From: Saccharum officinarum
Taxonomy: Eukaryota > Streptophyta > Magnoliopsida > Poales > Poaceae
Reading direction: 5' to 3'
DNA: 64,000 bases
Assembly (NCBI GenBank): GCA_020631735.1
Contig: CM036201.1
Location: 71,877,253 to 71,941,252, forward strand
Shown in pieces: positions 33,316-45,282 of the stretch. Every line of letters starts with the position of its first letter. The first letter of the stretch is position 1. A program made the position numbers and the translations under genes. The notes under the pieces are model-generated. The model searched no databases, was not told where the DNA came from, and worked only from the letters and a program-made list of their open reading frames with translations.

Positions 33316-36300
33316 GTGAACTACAAGACCGGTGGATCTCATTGGGTTATTGATAGTGGTTGCACTCAACATATGACCGGTGATCCTCGTATGTTCACCA
33401 CCATTGAAGAGAATGGAATATGTCAAGAGAAGATCATATTTGGGGATAATTCAAAGAGCAAAGTCAAGGGTATAGGCAAGATTGCAATATCACATGATCA
33501 TTCACTCTCAAATGTGCTCTATGTTGCTTCTTTGAGCTTCAACTTGTTATCCGTTGGGCAACTTTGTGACCTTGGCTTCCAATGCTTGTTCACACCAAAT
33601 GAAGTGGAAGTTTCAAAGATAGATGACAAACAAGTGATATTCAAAGGCTTTAGATACAACAATCTTTATCTTGTTGACTTCACCTCCGAAGATGCAAATT
33701 TGATGACATGTTTGTTCACCAAGACCTCACTTGGTTGGCTTTGGCATAGGAGGCTTGCTCATGTTGGAATGAACACTCTCAACAAGCTATTGAAGAAAGA
33801 ACTAGTGAGAGGATTGAAGGATGTGAAGTTTGAGAAGGACAAACCTTGTAGTGCATGTCAAGCGGGCAAATAAGTTGCAAACACTCATCTAACCAAAGCT
33901 TTCATGTCAACTTCAAGAGTGCTAGAACTTCTACACATGGATTTGTTTGGGCCTACAACATACAAGAGCTTGGGTGGTAATCTCTATTGTCTTGTGATAG
34001 TGGATGACTACTCAAGGTATACATGGACTTTCTTCCTTCATGACAAATCCGAAGTGGCAAATTGCTTCAAGAAGTTTGCAAAGAGAGCTCAAAATGAATT
34101 TGAAGTCAAGATAAAGAAGATTAGAAGTGACAATAGCAAAGAGTTTGACAACACCAACATTGAAGCTTTTTGTGATGAAATTGGAATCAAGCATGAGGTC
34201 TCTTCAACCTACACTCCTCAACAAAATGGTGTAGTTGAGAGAAAGAACCGGACTTTGATCACCCTTGCAAGAACAATGCTAGATGAGTACAACACTCCGG
34301 AGAAGTTGTGGGCCGAGGCAATCAATACCGCATGCTATGCTTCAAATCGCCTCTTCCTACAAAAGTTTCTTGGCAAGACCCCCTATGAGTTGCTTAATGG
34401 GAAGAAGTCGGACGTCTCCTTCTTCCGGGTGTTTGGTTGCAAATGTTACATCTACAAGAAGCGTCAACACCTAGGGAAGTTTCAAAGACGTTGTGATATT
34501 GGTTTCCTTGTTGGTTACTCATCAAAGTCCAAAGCATATAGAGTATTTAACCATGCCACCGGTTTGGTTGAAGAAACATATGATGTGGAATTTGATGAAT
34601 CTAACGGCTCCCAAGGAGCAATTGAGAATTGTGATGATGTAGGTGATGAACCCTTGAGGGAGGCCATGAAGATCATGCCGGTGGGAGACATCAAGCCAAA
34701 AGATGATGATGACGATGTACAAATTGTTGATCCACCATCTTCATCACGTGTGCCTCAAGATGATGACAAGAATGAGAGAGTTAAAAATGAAGACATTTAT
34801 GTCTCTCATGAACAAGCCGAGGGACAAGCTCAAGATGTTGATGCTCCCCATCCACCTCCTCAAGTGGTTGATAGAAGAAATTCACCACTACTTCAAGCAC
34901 ATCCACAAGATCTCATCATAGGGAGTCCTACAAAGGGAGTAATGACTCGATCTCAAAAGCTAGCTTCTTTTGTTGAACATCACTCTTTTGTCTCTTGCGT
35001 TGAACCTAAGAATGTAGAAGAAGCTCTTCAAGATCCGGATTGGGTGAATGCAATGCATGAAGAATTGAACAACTTCACCCGCAATCAAGTATGGACACTT
35101 GAAGAGCATCCTAAAGGTGCAAGAGTCATTGGAACCAAGTGGGTGTTCCGAAACAAGCAAGATGACCAAGGCATAGTGGTGAGGAACAAGGCAAGACTAG
35201 TTGCAAAGGGGTTCTCTCAAGTTGAAGGTCTTGATTTTGGAGAAACTTTTGCACCCGTTGCAAGACTTGAAGCTATTCGTATCCTCCTTGCATATGCATC
35301 ACATCATGATATGAAACTATATCAAATGGATGTGAAAAGTGCATTCTTAAATGGCTTTATAAATGAACTAGTCTATGTTAATCAACCTCCCGAGTTTGAA
35401 GACCCTAGATATCCTAATTATGTTTATAGGTTGTCCAAGGCGTTATATGGGCTCAAGCAAGCCCCTAGAGCGTGGTATGAGCGCCTCCGGGACTTCCTCA
35501 TTGAGAAGGGCTTCACCATTGGGAAGGTCGACACCACACTATTCACCAAGAAGTTTAATGGGGAGATCTTTATTTGTCAAGTATATGTTGATGATATCAT
35601 CTTCGGATCAACAAATGAAGATTATTGCAAGGAATTTGGTGAATTGATGTCGAAGGAGTTCGAGATGTCAATGATTGGTGAGCTCACATTCTTCCTTGGA
35701 TTTCAAGTAAAGCAAATGAGAGAAGGGATTTTCATCTCTCAAGAAAAGTATACCAAGGATCTTCTCAAAAGATTCAAGATGGAAGAATGCAAACCAATCA
35801 AGACCCCAATGCCATCAAATGGACATCTCGACCTAGATGAGGGAGGTAAACCGGTTGATCAAACTCTCTACCGTTCTATGATTGGTAGCTTGTTGTACCT
35901 TACCGCATCTAGGCCCGATATCATGTTTAGTGTGTGCATGTGTGCCCGCTTTCAAGCGTGCCCTAAAGAACCTCACTTAAGTGCCGTAAAAAGAATCATA
36001 AGATATCTTAAACTCACCCCAAACATTGGTCTTTGGTATCCCAAAGGATCTAGATTCCAACTAGTTGGCTATTCCGATTCGGACTATGCCGGTTGCAAAA
36101 TTGATAGAAAAAGCACATCCGGAGGGTGCCATTTGCTTGGAAGATCTTTAGTATCTTGGTCATCTAAAAAGCAAAATAGTGTGGCTTTGTCCACCGCCGA
36201 GGCGGAATACATTGCCGCGGGGGCTTGTTGTGCACAAATCTTATATATGAAACAAACCCTCCTAGACTATGGAATTGTTCTTGAAAAGGTGCTACTTTTA

Positions 36301-36540
36301 TGTGATAATGAAAGTGCCGTTAAAATTGCTAACAATCCGGTACAACACTCTCGCACCAAGCACATTGATATCCGCCATCACTTTCTAAGAGATCACGTTG
36401 CTAAAAATGACATATCACTAGAAGGTGTAAGAAGTGAAAATCAATTAGCGGATATTTTCACTAAACCTTTGGATGAAGCAACCTTTTGTAGGTTAAGAAG
36501 TGAACTAAATGTGCTTGATTCTAGCAACTTTAAAAAATGA
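33316..36540 (+). pseudogene. Copia pol (protease, integrase, RT, RNase H) with one stop
   Basis: One frame from 33316 to TGA 36538-36540, broken only by TAA at 33871-33873. Protease V-I-D-S-G-C-T-Q-H-M-T-G lies near the start. The integrase zinc finger H-R-R-L-A-H-V and C-S-A-C lie just before the stop. The DDE core follows ([29 protein letters not shown]). Reverse transcriptase has Y-V-D-D at 35584-35595. RNase H contains S-T-A-E-A-E-Y-I-A. The element ends L-A-D-I-F-T-K-P-L. All visible catalytic motifs are present. The TAA lies where relatives usually have a sense codon after A-G-K, so this copy is one substitution from an open pol. Confidence 0.9.
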
Positions 36541-36919
36541 GCGTGTGTTGTCCCTTGCATTGCATTTGCATGGTTGTTTGTTTGGCGTTTCTTTTCGGTT
36601 TCGCTTTGAGCAACCCCTGTGTTCGTCCATGGATAGAGAGAGCATTTTGATGCTCCTAAAGGTTCAAAAACTCTATTGCATGGCCATACGTTGCTCCTTG
36701 GGTGTTTATTGCCTATTTTCTTAAAAATAATACTAGCCTAAGGCAATCTGTTTTGAAAAATTTGAGGGTTTGAGTGAGGTCACTCATATCGTGTTCCAAT
36801 TGGTGTTTATTTGTGTCTTTTTGAATTGGAACCTGATTGGGAGAAGTCGCGTCGTAGTTCAGAACGAAGAAGGGCGAAGAACACTGACCGGACGCTGGAC
36901 CGGACGCTGCACTGGACGC
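36541..36919 (+). other. Copia 3' non-coding region, truncated
   Basis: Follows the pol stop, includes ACCGGACGCTGGACC words near 36885-36915, and joins the 3' LTR abruptly. No polypurine tract is evident before the LTR, in keeping with a deletion. Confidence 0.6.
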
Positions 36920-38459
36920 AGTGTTTTGCAGAAACTTTGGTAAGTTAGGTCATGGAGGTTTTAACTGCTTTGGGCAACATGGTATTCATGCCCCTTGATG
37001 GAAATCGTTTCGGTTTTCAAAAGAGTGACGTCAAGATTAAGGACGGTTAGTTCCGGATGTTGAGGTGTTGAGATATATTTGGAATAGTCGTTAGGATCTT
37101 CGTTTTTCTCTTTTGGCCGTACTATAAAGGGGGGCATGAGCGGGTAGCTTGACCTAGGCAAGTCCTACGTTTAGGTGTGGTGCACACTTGTTAAACTTGG
37201 TGCTAGGCAGCTCTAGAATAGCTCAAAGTTCAGTTGGAAGCAACTTGATTCAAGTTGTGACGCGTTTCGAAGAGTTTCGGGTCGTTTTCCCATGACCGGA
37301 CGCGGTCCTCGGCATGACCGGACGCGTCCGGTCAGTATAGTTCTGCGGCTAGGGTTTCAGCTCTGACGACCGGACACGGTCCTCGCAAGGACCGGACGCG
37401 GTGGTCAGTAGTCGACACGTGTCACTTGAGGAAAACACACGATCGGACGCGACCTGGGTGTGATCGGCGCGTCCGGTCATAGTCCAGTAAGGTCCAGAGA
37501 CGACTGGACACGTCCGGTCATCACCGATCGGACGCGGTCGCGCGTCCGGTGCGAGTACAGTATGCTTCCTGCACGATCGGACGCGTCCGGTCACCCCTGA
37601 CCGGTGCGTCCGGTCACTCAGCTGTTTTTCGGATTTCGACCGTTACGAGCGACCGGCGCGTCCGGTCACTTCAACCGGCGCGTCCGGTCAGCCCGTGTTT
37701 TGCTGAGTCCGCGGGTAACGGTTAGTTTTGTCTGTGGGGTGTATAAATACATCCCCACCACCTCTTTTAGAGGTCTCTTGCTCATTTGATCAACTGAAAA
37801 ACACCTTTGGAGTGCAAGGGAGTGCAAGAGCACTAGTGAGGATAGAGATTTGAGAATCAAAGCTTGAGAGTTTCTCACTAGCGATTAGAGAGTAGCAAGT
37901 GTGCATCCACCTTCTCATTTGGGCTCGTAGTGGTCAAGTGAGAGTTCTAGCTTGTTACTCTTGGTGATCGCCATCACCTAGACGGCGTGGTGGTGATTGG
38001 GAGTTCGGTGATCATCCGGCGGAGCTTGTGGATGATCCAACTCATCTTGTGAGCGGTTTTGGGTGATTCACCGCGACGGAGTGTCGAAGAATCAACCCGT
38101 AGAGAGCACTTGATCCTTGCGCGGATCAAGGGGGAGCTACACCCTTGCGCGGGTGCTCCAACGAGGACTAGTGGGGAGTGGCGACTCTCCGATACCTCGG
38201 AAAAACATCGCCGTGTTCCTTGCCCCTTTACATTCAAGCATTTACATTCTCGTATTTACTTTCATTGCTTGTTTTACATTCCTAGACTTGCCATGCTAGA
38301 CTAGGATTGGGAACTAGGGTGCAAAACTTTGTATCGGTAGACTCTCTAGGAACACAAGTAGACACTAGGGGTGAATTCCGGCTTGTAGGATTTAATTCTT
38401 GCATTTAATTTTTAGAATAGCCCAATTCACCCCCCCTCTTGGGCATCTTGATCCTTTCA
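36920..38459 (+). repeat. Copia 3' LTR, 5' end missing
   Basis: Matches the 5' LTR from its position 29360 onward (GTGTTTTGCAGAAAC) to the terminal CTTTCA. The first ~70 bp, including TGAAAG, are absent. Confidence 0.9.
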
Positions 38460-38535
38460 ATATCCATTAAAATAAATAGGCTAAAAATTAGAAAATGCAT
38501 AGTTCAAAAAATATAGCTCAAATTTAAAAGTTAAC

Positions 38536-38890
38536 TACAAAGTTGCATAACTTTTTGAGCACAACAACTTTTGTTTTGGTTGTTTCTCCATTTGAAGTCA
38601 TTTTAAAAATTTAAATTTCAAGTTTGAAAGATTCATATATAATTTTCCTTAGAAAGATGAATTCAAATGAAAAAGTTTTCAACTACAAAGTTACATAACT
38701 TTTCGAGATCTACAACTTTTGTTTTGGTTGTTTCTCCATTTGAGGTCATTTTAAAAATTTAAATTTCAAATTCGAGAAATTAAAACATAGTTTTCCTTGA
38801 ATTAATGACTTCAAATAAAAAAGTTGTCAACTACAAAGTTGTGTAACTTTTCGAGATCTACAACTTTTATTTTGGCCATTTCTTCATTTG
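38536..38890. repeat. Tandem repeat, about 2.4 units of 148 bp
   Basis: Units begin TACAAAGTTG/ACATAAC at 38536, 38684 and 38832, spaced exactly 148 bp. Each contains an inverted pair ACTACAAAGTT...AACTTTTGT. Confidence 0.8.
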
Positions 38891-39065
38891 GCAAAGTACA
38901 TACGCATAAAAATAAATAACTTGTCCATACAAATAAACCTAATGAAACATAAATAACTTGTCCATACAAACATAATTAAAATATCCATATGAATAATACT
39001 AATTAAAATATATAACCATTCGAATTAAAGTACATACACATAAAAACCAAACTAACACATAGATC

Positions 39066-40640
39066 CTAAATATCGCCGGCTGTAAACCTCTCCTGTCTCC
39101 ATAGCAAGTAGCGCATGTCTTGGATAGTGTAACCACGAACAATGTCTATGTAATGCAAGGCCCGCACTATAGCACTCTCAACTGCCTCACAACGCCAAAG
39201 ACATGGTATCCCATAGATGTAGCCTACTGACGGACTACCGATATCCGGGTTTTGCCTCATTCTCACGCAATGCTGGTAGCCTGTTGTCGTCCTTTGGCCG
39301 ATCGCTTCCACGAAGTCCCAGTAATACCCCAGTCATTTAAGAGCTTACATAAGAATGGGATGCAAGCCACATGTAGCATAGGTGTAGTCATGGAGCAAAT
39401 GCTACAAGCGGATAAACAAAAAAGTATCAGGAAGTGCTCATATAATAATAAGAATAAATAAACATTATTCTCATATCATACACATCGTACCACATCCATT
39501 AAGTTGTATGATGTATTCCTCTCGGTTACTAGTGGCACCTTCAGAGTACGCTGAACTAAAGCTTGTATCTTCATTTAGGACCAATCAGAAATACGGTACC
39601 CAATCTGCTCAAGTGCCTGCAAAGTAAGATGCACGATGTCGAGCTGGGCACCTACTTTGGTCATAGACTGTCATCCAACCTGGACGATCTGCTGGCACAC
39701 CTGATTATTGTACTTAATGGGGATGTCGAAGGAGAGACTGCACGTCCATATCTCACCTCTAATCGCCTCCTGACATGTCATGTTCTCGAAGATGTCATAC
39801 ACCTCGAGCAGCCATAGTGTATCTTCCAGCCACTTCACTGGTTTTATAGTCTGTAACATATGCAATAATCAAATTATCAATGAATATATATAAGCAAAAA
39901 ATTATATTAGCATGCAAAACTTTAAATATTCCATACAACTGATGGGTCTGGGTTACGTGAGACGACCCTTTCTGACGATGACTCAAATGGAACATCGTCG
40001 GGTGGAAACCTGATGCCTATGGGTGGGAAAGTGATCCGCCGCCATTCATCATAACTAAAAAAACTGAAAAAAACATCCCAATAAATATAGAACCCCATAT
40101 AAATATACCATGCAACATTATATATTAGAGAAACATATAAATAATAAATCATCAAGAGATATATGCATGCCAAGTAAACTTAAACATTTTGCACATATTT
40201 TTTAATGATTATTAACTCTCATGAAGAAATAATGTTGCTAACAAAGATCTAGAAAACAACCACATATTCATAATCTAAAAAATATTAAAATCCACATATT
40301 TGAATATTTCTATCCTTATTATCTAAAACAACCACATACTTGAATATTTCATAATCTTAAAAACCAACCACATATTCATAATCTAGAAAACAAAGATCTA
40401 CAAATGATGTATAAATAAAAATAAAATCCACCGCTATTATTCATAATCTGCAAAAACCACATATTTGAATATTTCTATGCTTATTAATAAAGCATCAAAT
40501 GATCTACATTATTAGCAATGAAAGATTAGAAGATGAAGTTGCTAACCTTTGAAAGATTTGGAGATGAAGCCGGCGGCGCCCAAGAGCAAGAACTTGCTCC
40601 CCCAAGCAAGAACAGGATGAACACAAGGGCTGATGACCAA
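39066..40640 (-). CDS. Hypothetical CACTA-borne gene, multi-exon
   Basis: Exon candidates on the minus strand. One lies at about 40640-40550 and ends CAAAG|GTTAGC. One at about 40060-39943 encodes S-Y-D-E-W-R-R-I-T-F-P-P-I-G-I. One at about 39850-39680 encodes K-P-V-K-W-L-E-D-T-L-W-L-L-E-V-Y-D-I-F-E-N. A terminal block at 39311-39066 encodes V-G-Y-I-Y-G-I-P-C-L-W-R-C-E-A-V-E-S-A. Exon joins are uncertain and one or more may be broken. I recognise no domain. Position behind a TATA box next to subterminal repeats suggests it is cargo of element B. Confidence 0.35.
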
Positions 40641-40689
40641 TTTGACCACCTGGTCTCGTCCTGGGATAGTGCAAGCGGATATATATAGG

Positions 40690-40915
40690 TGGGGACCTTT
40701 AGTCCGGTTGGTGGAGCCTACCGGGACTAAAGGGTCAACCTCTAGTCCTGATTGGAGCCACCAACCGGGACCAAAGGTCGGCTAGGCTTTTTGTCCTGGT
40801 TTGTGACTACAACCGGGATTGAAAGGTGGCAGGGGATTCTAGTCCCGGTTGGTGATTCCAACTGGGACTAAATCTTCCATCACTCTCAGGCCAAAATCCG
40901 ACCGGGACTAAATCC
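40690..40915. repeat. CACTA subterminal repeats, element B
   Basis: Multiple TTTAGTCC-GGTTGG and CCAACCGGGAC words in both orientations. Immediately right, AACAATGTGTTTTCCAC occurs twice (about 40927 and 40963). Confidence 0.65.
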
Positions 40916-40989
40916 AAAGATGGAAAAACAATGTGTTTTCCACTTGGATATGTTGGAAGAACAATGTGTTTTCCACATAAAAGCCCCAT

Positions 40990-42230
40990 AATTGCTATTC
41001 AATGCATTAAGGATGATATTGAAGAACCAAGTAACCTTGTTAGGGTAATTGTGATTTCGTGATTTTGTGACAACATGTTCAAAAGGACTAAACTATTTTA
41101 TATTACACAAGGTTGTAGTCTCATATATGCATATAGATTGACTTAGGTGAAGAGATCTTAAAGGAAGATCAAGAGCATGAGTTGAAGACCCTAGAATGTG
41201 TACAATAGACCCAACAAATCATAGAATTGAAACTTGGTCAAAGATGTGTCAAAGCTAAAGAGATTTATGCAAAAATGGCTGCCAGAAAATTTGATCAACC
41301 CCATTGGATAACTAGATGATTGATCCCATGGATACAATATTGTGCAAGGACAAGACCTAGTGAAATTCATTAACCAAATGATCTTGATGAGTAGATTGAA
41401 ATCACTTAACAAAACACATTAGAGCAATTTTGTAAGCCATGAAGGAGAAGGGGTCAAGGGCATAAATGATATGGCAAGGTGAAGAACAAAACTACCTAAC
41501 CAGCACTGACTAGAAAAAGGTGCAATAGGCACCGTATGCCTAAGATTGTCCACAAGACCATCCAGTGACGTGGTTGGGGCATAATGTCTAGCCATGTGGC
41601 ACTCATCAGATGATTCAGTGAGGGTATTTCAGCCACCATATGATCCAATGAGAGTAGTAACAACCCAAATATGTGCAACAAGTAGTTAGAGGGTGTTTGG
41701 GGGGTAGTATGTATGCCTTTTCCTGGCCATTTGAAGTTGGTCAGAGCATTTGGATGCTATAGGATAGGTTACCACTTATACTTGAGAGCTCCATCCACCA
41801 AGGTGATCAAGAGAAGATTAAGACAATCACCACAAGTGTTTAGTGCAAGTTTAGGCGGCTTATCACATTGATTTAGGGGCTTGTAAGTATGGAAAATTGA
41901 GGTTTGTACTCTTGTTTTCTTGATGGTGCTTGCGCACACCAAGAGTTGTAATATGGGGGCTTGTAAGTCTTGTTATACCCTCTAACCAGGTTTGTGGAGT
42001 GGATTAGCATGCAACCATGAGTTCTAACTGACCCTTAATATTTCTTGATGCATGCAGATTGAAACATACATGATTCCTTATTTAATTTTGGCAAGTCCTC
42101 ACATTTTCTTATATGAATTAATCAACTATTCTTCACCCTCCTTGCATATCCAAATCAATGTATATTCTTGCATATCTATTCTGCGGAGAAAAGGAATGGT
42201 GATCTTAAACAAATTTGTTGCCATAAATTA
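40990..42230. other. Old LTR-like remnant, no gene
   Basis: AT-rich, no coding potential. The stretch at about 41700-42000 (ATCAAGAGAAGAT, AAGTGTTTAGTGCAAGTTTAGG, CTTGTAAGT twice) resembles the transcribed part of a copia LTR, but no second LTR or internal region was found. Confidence 0.3.
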
Positions 42231-42377
42231 ATGTTCACGGTTAAGTTATGGGCCTATTTCACAACTTGGGTGGCCCCATGGGCTACACATGTGGTCTCCA
42301 CATTATAATGGGCCATGGAACCCATTTCGCAACACACCTTTGATCTCATCATGCTCTCGGTGGCACCCGCTTTCTAA

Positions 42378-42384
42378 TATATAA
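42378..42384 (+). promoter_or_regulatory. TATA box of MATH-BTB copy 4
   Basis: TATATAA followed about 25 bp later by a CT-rich leader with CTAGGGTTT. It lies about 540 bp before the exon-1 ATG, so a leader intron is likely; CCATGATACAG ending near 42834 is a candidate acceptor. Confidence 0.45.
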
Positions 42385-42922
42385 GGCATATTCTAGGGTT
42401 TCACTTTCCCTTCCCCTTCCTCTTAGCCGCACATAGGTCTCAGGCACAAAGCCGCCACCTCTCCCCCCAACGCCTCATTGTCCTATCCCATCCCCTTCTC
42501 ATGATCCATCACACCTTGTTGGAGTCATCACCGATCTATCGACCTCACCACATCGAAACCTATCAAGCTTTGCTGCCATAGATCTATTTGAGCTTGCCAC
42601 GCCGGATCCTCTTCACCGTGCCGCACGCTGCCATAGTCCAAGGCCTCAACCTTGGCACCACGTTTCCAAGGGTATGGTGGGGTGATGAGCATGTGTTTCA
42701 TTTCTTATCCATGATGGGGTAGTGGGTAATTGTGTGGGTTTGAGGATGACCCTGCCACATGGATCTAAATAGTCTTAGCCTATAAGTATTGTTCTCATTT
42801 TTGTCCCTAATCTTGGTTTATCCCATGATACAGGTGAAATTCAATTCACAAGCTACCTTGTCTTGAGTCACCGTCACGGGAAACGAAACCTACCAATTCC
42901 AAAGAGCTAGCCACGCCACAGA

Positions 42923-44088
42923 ATGAGGGGAGTCGCCTTTGAGACTAGCGATGGTAACTTTAGTGGTATTGAGAAAGTTCATGTACTATGATATGGAAAA
43001 TTTTAGGTATTTAATGTCAAATTTACTTCATCCATAATTCTGCAGTGAGTAAGCGACACTGCTCATCCATCCTAGAGGCGCAAACCACCACTATAATGGA
43101 TTCTCCCTCGGTTGTTGTCAAGTTCAAAATAAACTATGAGCAAACCAAACACCTTGCCGCAGGCCATGCTGTCAACTCTGATGCTATATCTGCCGGAGGG
43201 CACATGTGGAGGATAAACTTCTACCCGCATGGGGTCCAAGAGACTCCAGAGGAAGGTAAAGACAATCCCTCTATTTTCCTCGAACTTTTGAGGAAGTCTA
43301 GAAACACAAGGGTTGAGGCCACCTTCACTACATCAATAAAGAACATGGATGGTGAAGTATTTGAGGTTGAGAGTAGTTGGTCCTTCCCATCAGAAAGATA
43401 TTTTGACATACTTCAGTTGTTTCATTTTGGGAGCCATACCGATATGGTTAATAATTATGTGAAGGATGGACATATCAAGTTTGTTTGCACCATCATGGTG
43501 TTACAGAGCAACTCTATCCCTGTGCCACTTTCTAACATAGGGAAACATATGGGTACTCTATTGGATAGTATGGATGGAATGGATGTGTCATTTGTCATTG
43601 ACGGTGAGACATTTCACGCACATCGATTTGTGCTTGCTGCCCGCTCACCTGTCTTCAAAGCAAAGCTCTTTGGATCCATGGCTGAGGCTACAACAATGTC
43701 ATCCATCACCCTTCATGAGATTGCCCCGGCAACATTCAAGCTCATGCTGCAATTCATGTACACAGATGCCTTACCTGGTGATGAAGAGCTTGGGAACACT
43801 CCAATCAAGACCCTTTGGGACTTGCTTGCTGCAGCTGATTATTATGCCTTGGACCGGCTGAAGCTTCTCTGTGCCCAAAAGTTGTGGGACAATGCGTCAG
43901 TGGATACAGTTGCCTCTACCTTAGCATGTGCTGAAATGTACAACTGCCCAGAGTTGAAGGACAAGTGCATTGAATTCTTTGCCGAGGCGAATAATTTCAA
44001 GGAGGCCGTGTTAACCGATGGTTTTGTGAAGTTGATGCAGCAGTTCCCTTCCATTGTCTCTGAGCTGCGAGAGAGGATTGGGACATGA
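42923..44088 (+). CDS. MATH-BTB domain protein, copy 4 (two exons, about 357 aa)
   Basis: Proposed structure: exon 1 42923-42953 (ATG, 10 codons plus one base), intron 42954-43045 (GTAACTTT...TTCTGCAG), exon 2 43046 to TGA 44086-44088. The same exon length, donor sequence and phase occur in copy 5. Exon 2 has no upstream ATG in frame; without splicing the first ATG would be 43096. The MATH domain contains F-K-I-N-Y-E-Q and G-H-M-W-R-I-N-F-Y-P. BTB contains D-V-S-F-V-I-D and F-H-A-H-R-F-V-L-A-A-R-S-P-V-F, and a BACK-like tail ends E-L-R-E-R-I-G-T. Expected role: CUL3 adaptor that presents MATH-bound proteins for ubiquitination. One extra residue before the S-S-I-T-L segment and a longer MATH loop distinguish it from copies 1-3. 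Confidence 0.85.
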
Positions 44089-45170
44089 GCATTAGTGCAG
44101 TGTTCAGATATTTTATTTGGTGATGCTGGCTAGTATCTCGTATTTCCTAGCATTTTTAATCTAATAATTATGTCTCGTAGCATTGGACTAGCTGAACTTG
44201 TGTCTAAGCATTTGTTGTTCTGGCACCATAGTTTCCGAGCATATGTAGGACCAATGGGAAGGTGTGTTCAGATATTGCCACACAACAACCTCAGGTTCAA
44301 AAATAAGAACATCATGTACAATGTGTGGCCTAAATTAAATGTCTTGGTATTTCTTTGTTCTCTTGGTCCTGACCTGTACTGATTACTGAAGCCGGGTTAT
44401 GCTCGAAGGTTTTTTTTCTTCTTCTGTGCGAATATCTTGTGGCGCACCAATTCGATTTGCTGATTAATTTCTATTTATGTGGTTCTCCTACTTGAATGGC
44501 AACCGAGTTCAATGACAATCCGTGTTACTGTCCTCTGATGTAGTTTTTCAGTAACAGGAGCGTGCACATTCTTCGGACAGAAATTCAAGGTTTATGGAAG
44601 ATGAAAGCTTTTCTGAATATTACCACATCATGTTGTTTGTTTCTCAATTTCTCCTTATGATTATGTTGCATTTCCTGTCTACTTTTCTTGGGCATGCAGT
44701 TCTTTTTAGTAACAAATTTGGGGGGTGCAAATATGTCGATGCCAATCATATGCTAGCAGTCTAGATTCCTGGAGTGCTTTTCTCTTTGACATTCCTTCAG
44801 GGTTTGTTCTACCCCACACATGCGATTCTTGCTGAAAGTTTCTGGTTATTGAAAACTTTGATTCCATCCACTATGTAGTGGCGCTTAGACCGATCTTGCA
44901 CACACTGTGATAGTGTGATAGATGCACGTTCTTCTTTCCCTCTTCCTCGGCTGCATCGGCATCGGGTAGGCGGTGCTGCAGATGCAAGGCTACGGTCTGT
45001 AGCCGATCGAGCAGCGCGGTCAGGTACCTCTCTAAACTCTACCACAGCATGGGCCTCTTTCGGCCACTTGAACGGTCGAGCCCATCCCGCACACACGCGC
45101 GAGGATGCACGCTCTCTGCGCTATGATGGGCTCCGGCCCACAGTCCGGCCGCGCCCACGATTTAGGTAGC
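44089..45170. other. Intergenic between copies 4 and 5
   Basis: 3' flank of copy 4, then AT-rich DNA, then a GC-rich promoter zone from about 44930 with GGCCCA words at 45136. No separate gene is supported. Confidence 0.4.
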
Positions 45171-45177
45171 TATATAA
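45171..45177 (+). promoter_or_regulatory. TATA box of MATH-BTB copy 5
   Basis: TATATAA preceded by GGCCCAC. The first ATG downstream is 45283, the proposed exon-1 start, giving a leader of about 80 nt. Confidence 0.65.
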
Positions 45178-45282
45178 GCTAGGGATTTGCTTGCTCGTAC
45201 GCTACCTTGCCGCGGCCAGACGCACCGCTGGAGTCAAAAACCTACTGAGCCCGGAGAACCGGCCGGCCGGCGACGCCAGTGG

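Larger units (their letters stand above)
29292..38459 (+). mobile_element. Sire/Maximus-type Ty1-copia retrotransposon
   Basis: Complete in outline: 5' LTR, primer-binding site, gag, pol, 3' LTR. It is flanked by a perfect 5-bp target duplication ATATC (29287-29291 and 38460-38464). LTR termini are TGAAAG and CTTTCA. Pol order is protease, integrase, reverse transcriptase, RNase H, as in copia. LTRs differ at about 25 of 1540 positions by my reading (1.5-2%), so the insertion is young, well under a million years at common grass rates. The 3' LTR lacks its first ~70 bp. Confidence 0.95.
38465..40915 (-). mobile_element. CACTA-like element B (partial)
   Basis: A cluster of AGTCCCGGTTGG / CCGGGACTAAA repeats at about 40690-40915. 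A TATATATA box at about 40680-40687 reads toward the left. Minus-strand exons of an unknown gene follow, then three 148-bp tandem repeats near the left side. The layout mirrors element A. No terminal CACTA was found at either edge, so it is truncated or the ends are diverged. Confidence 0.5.
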
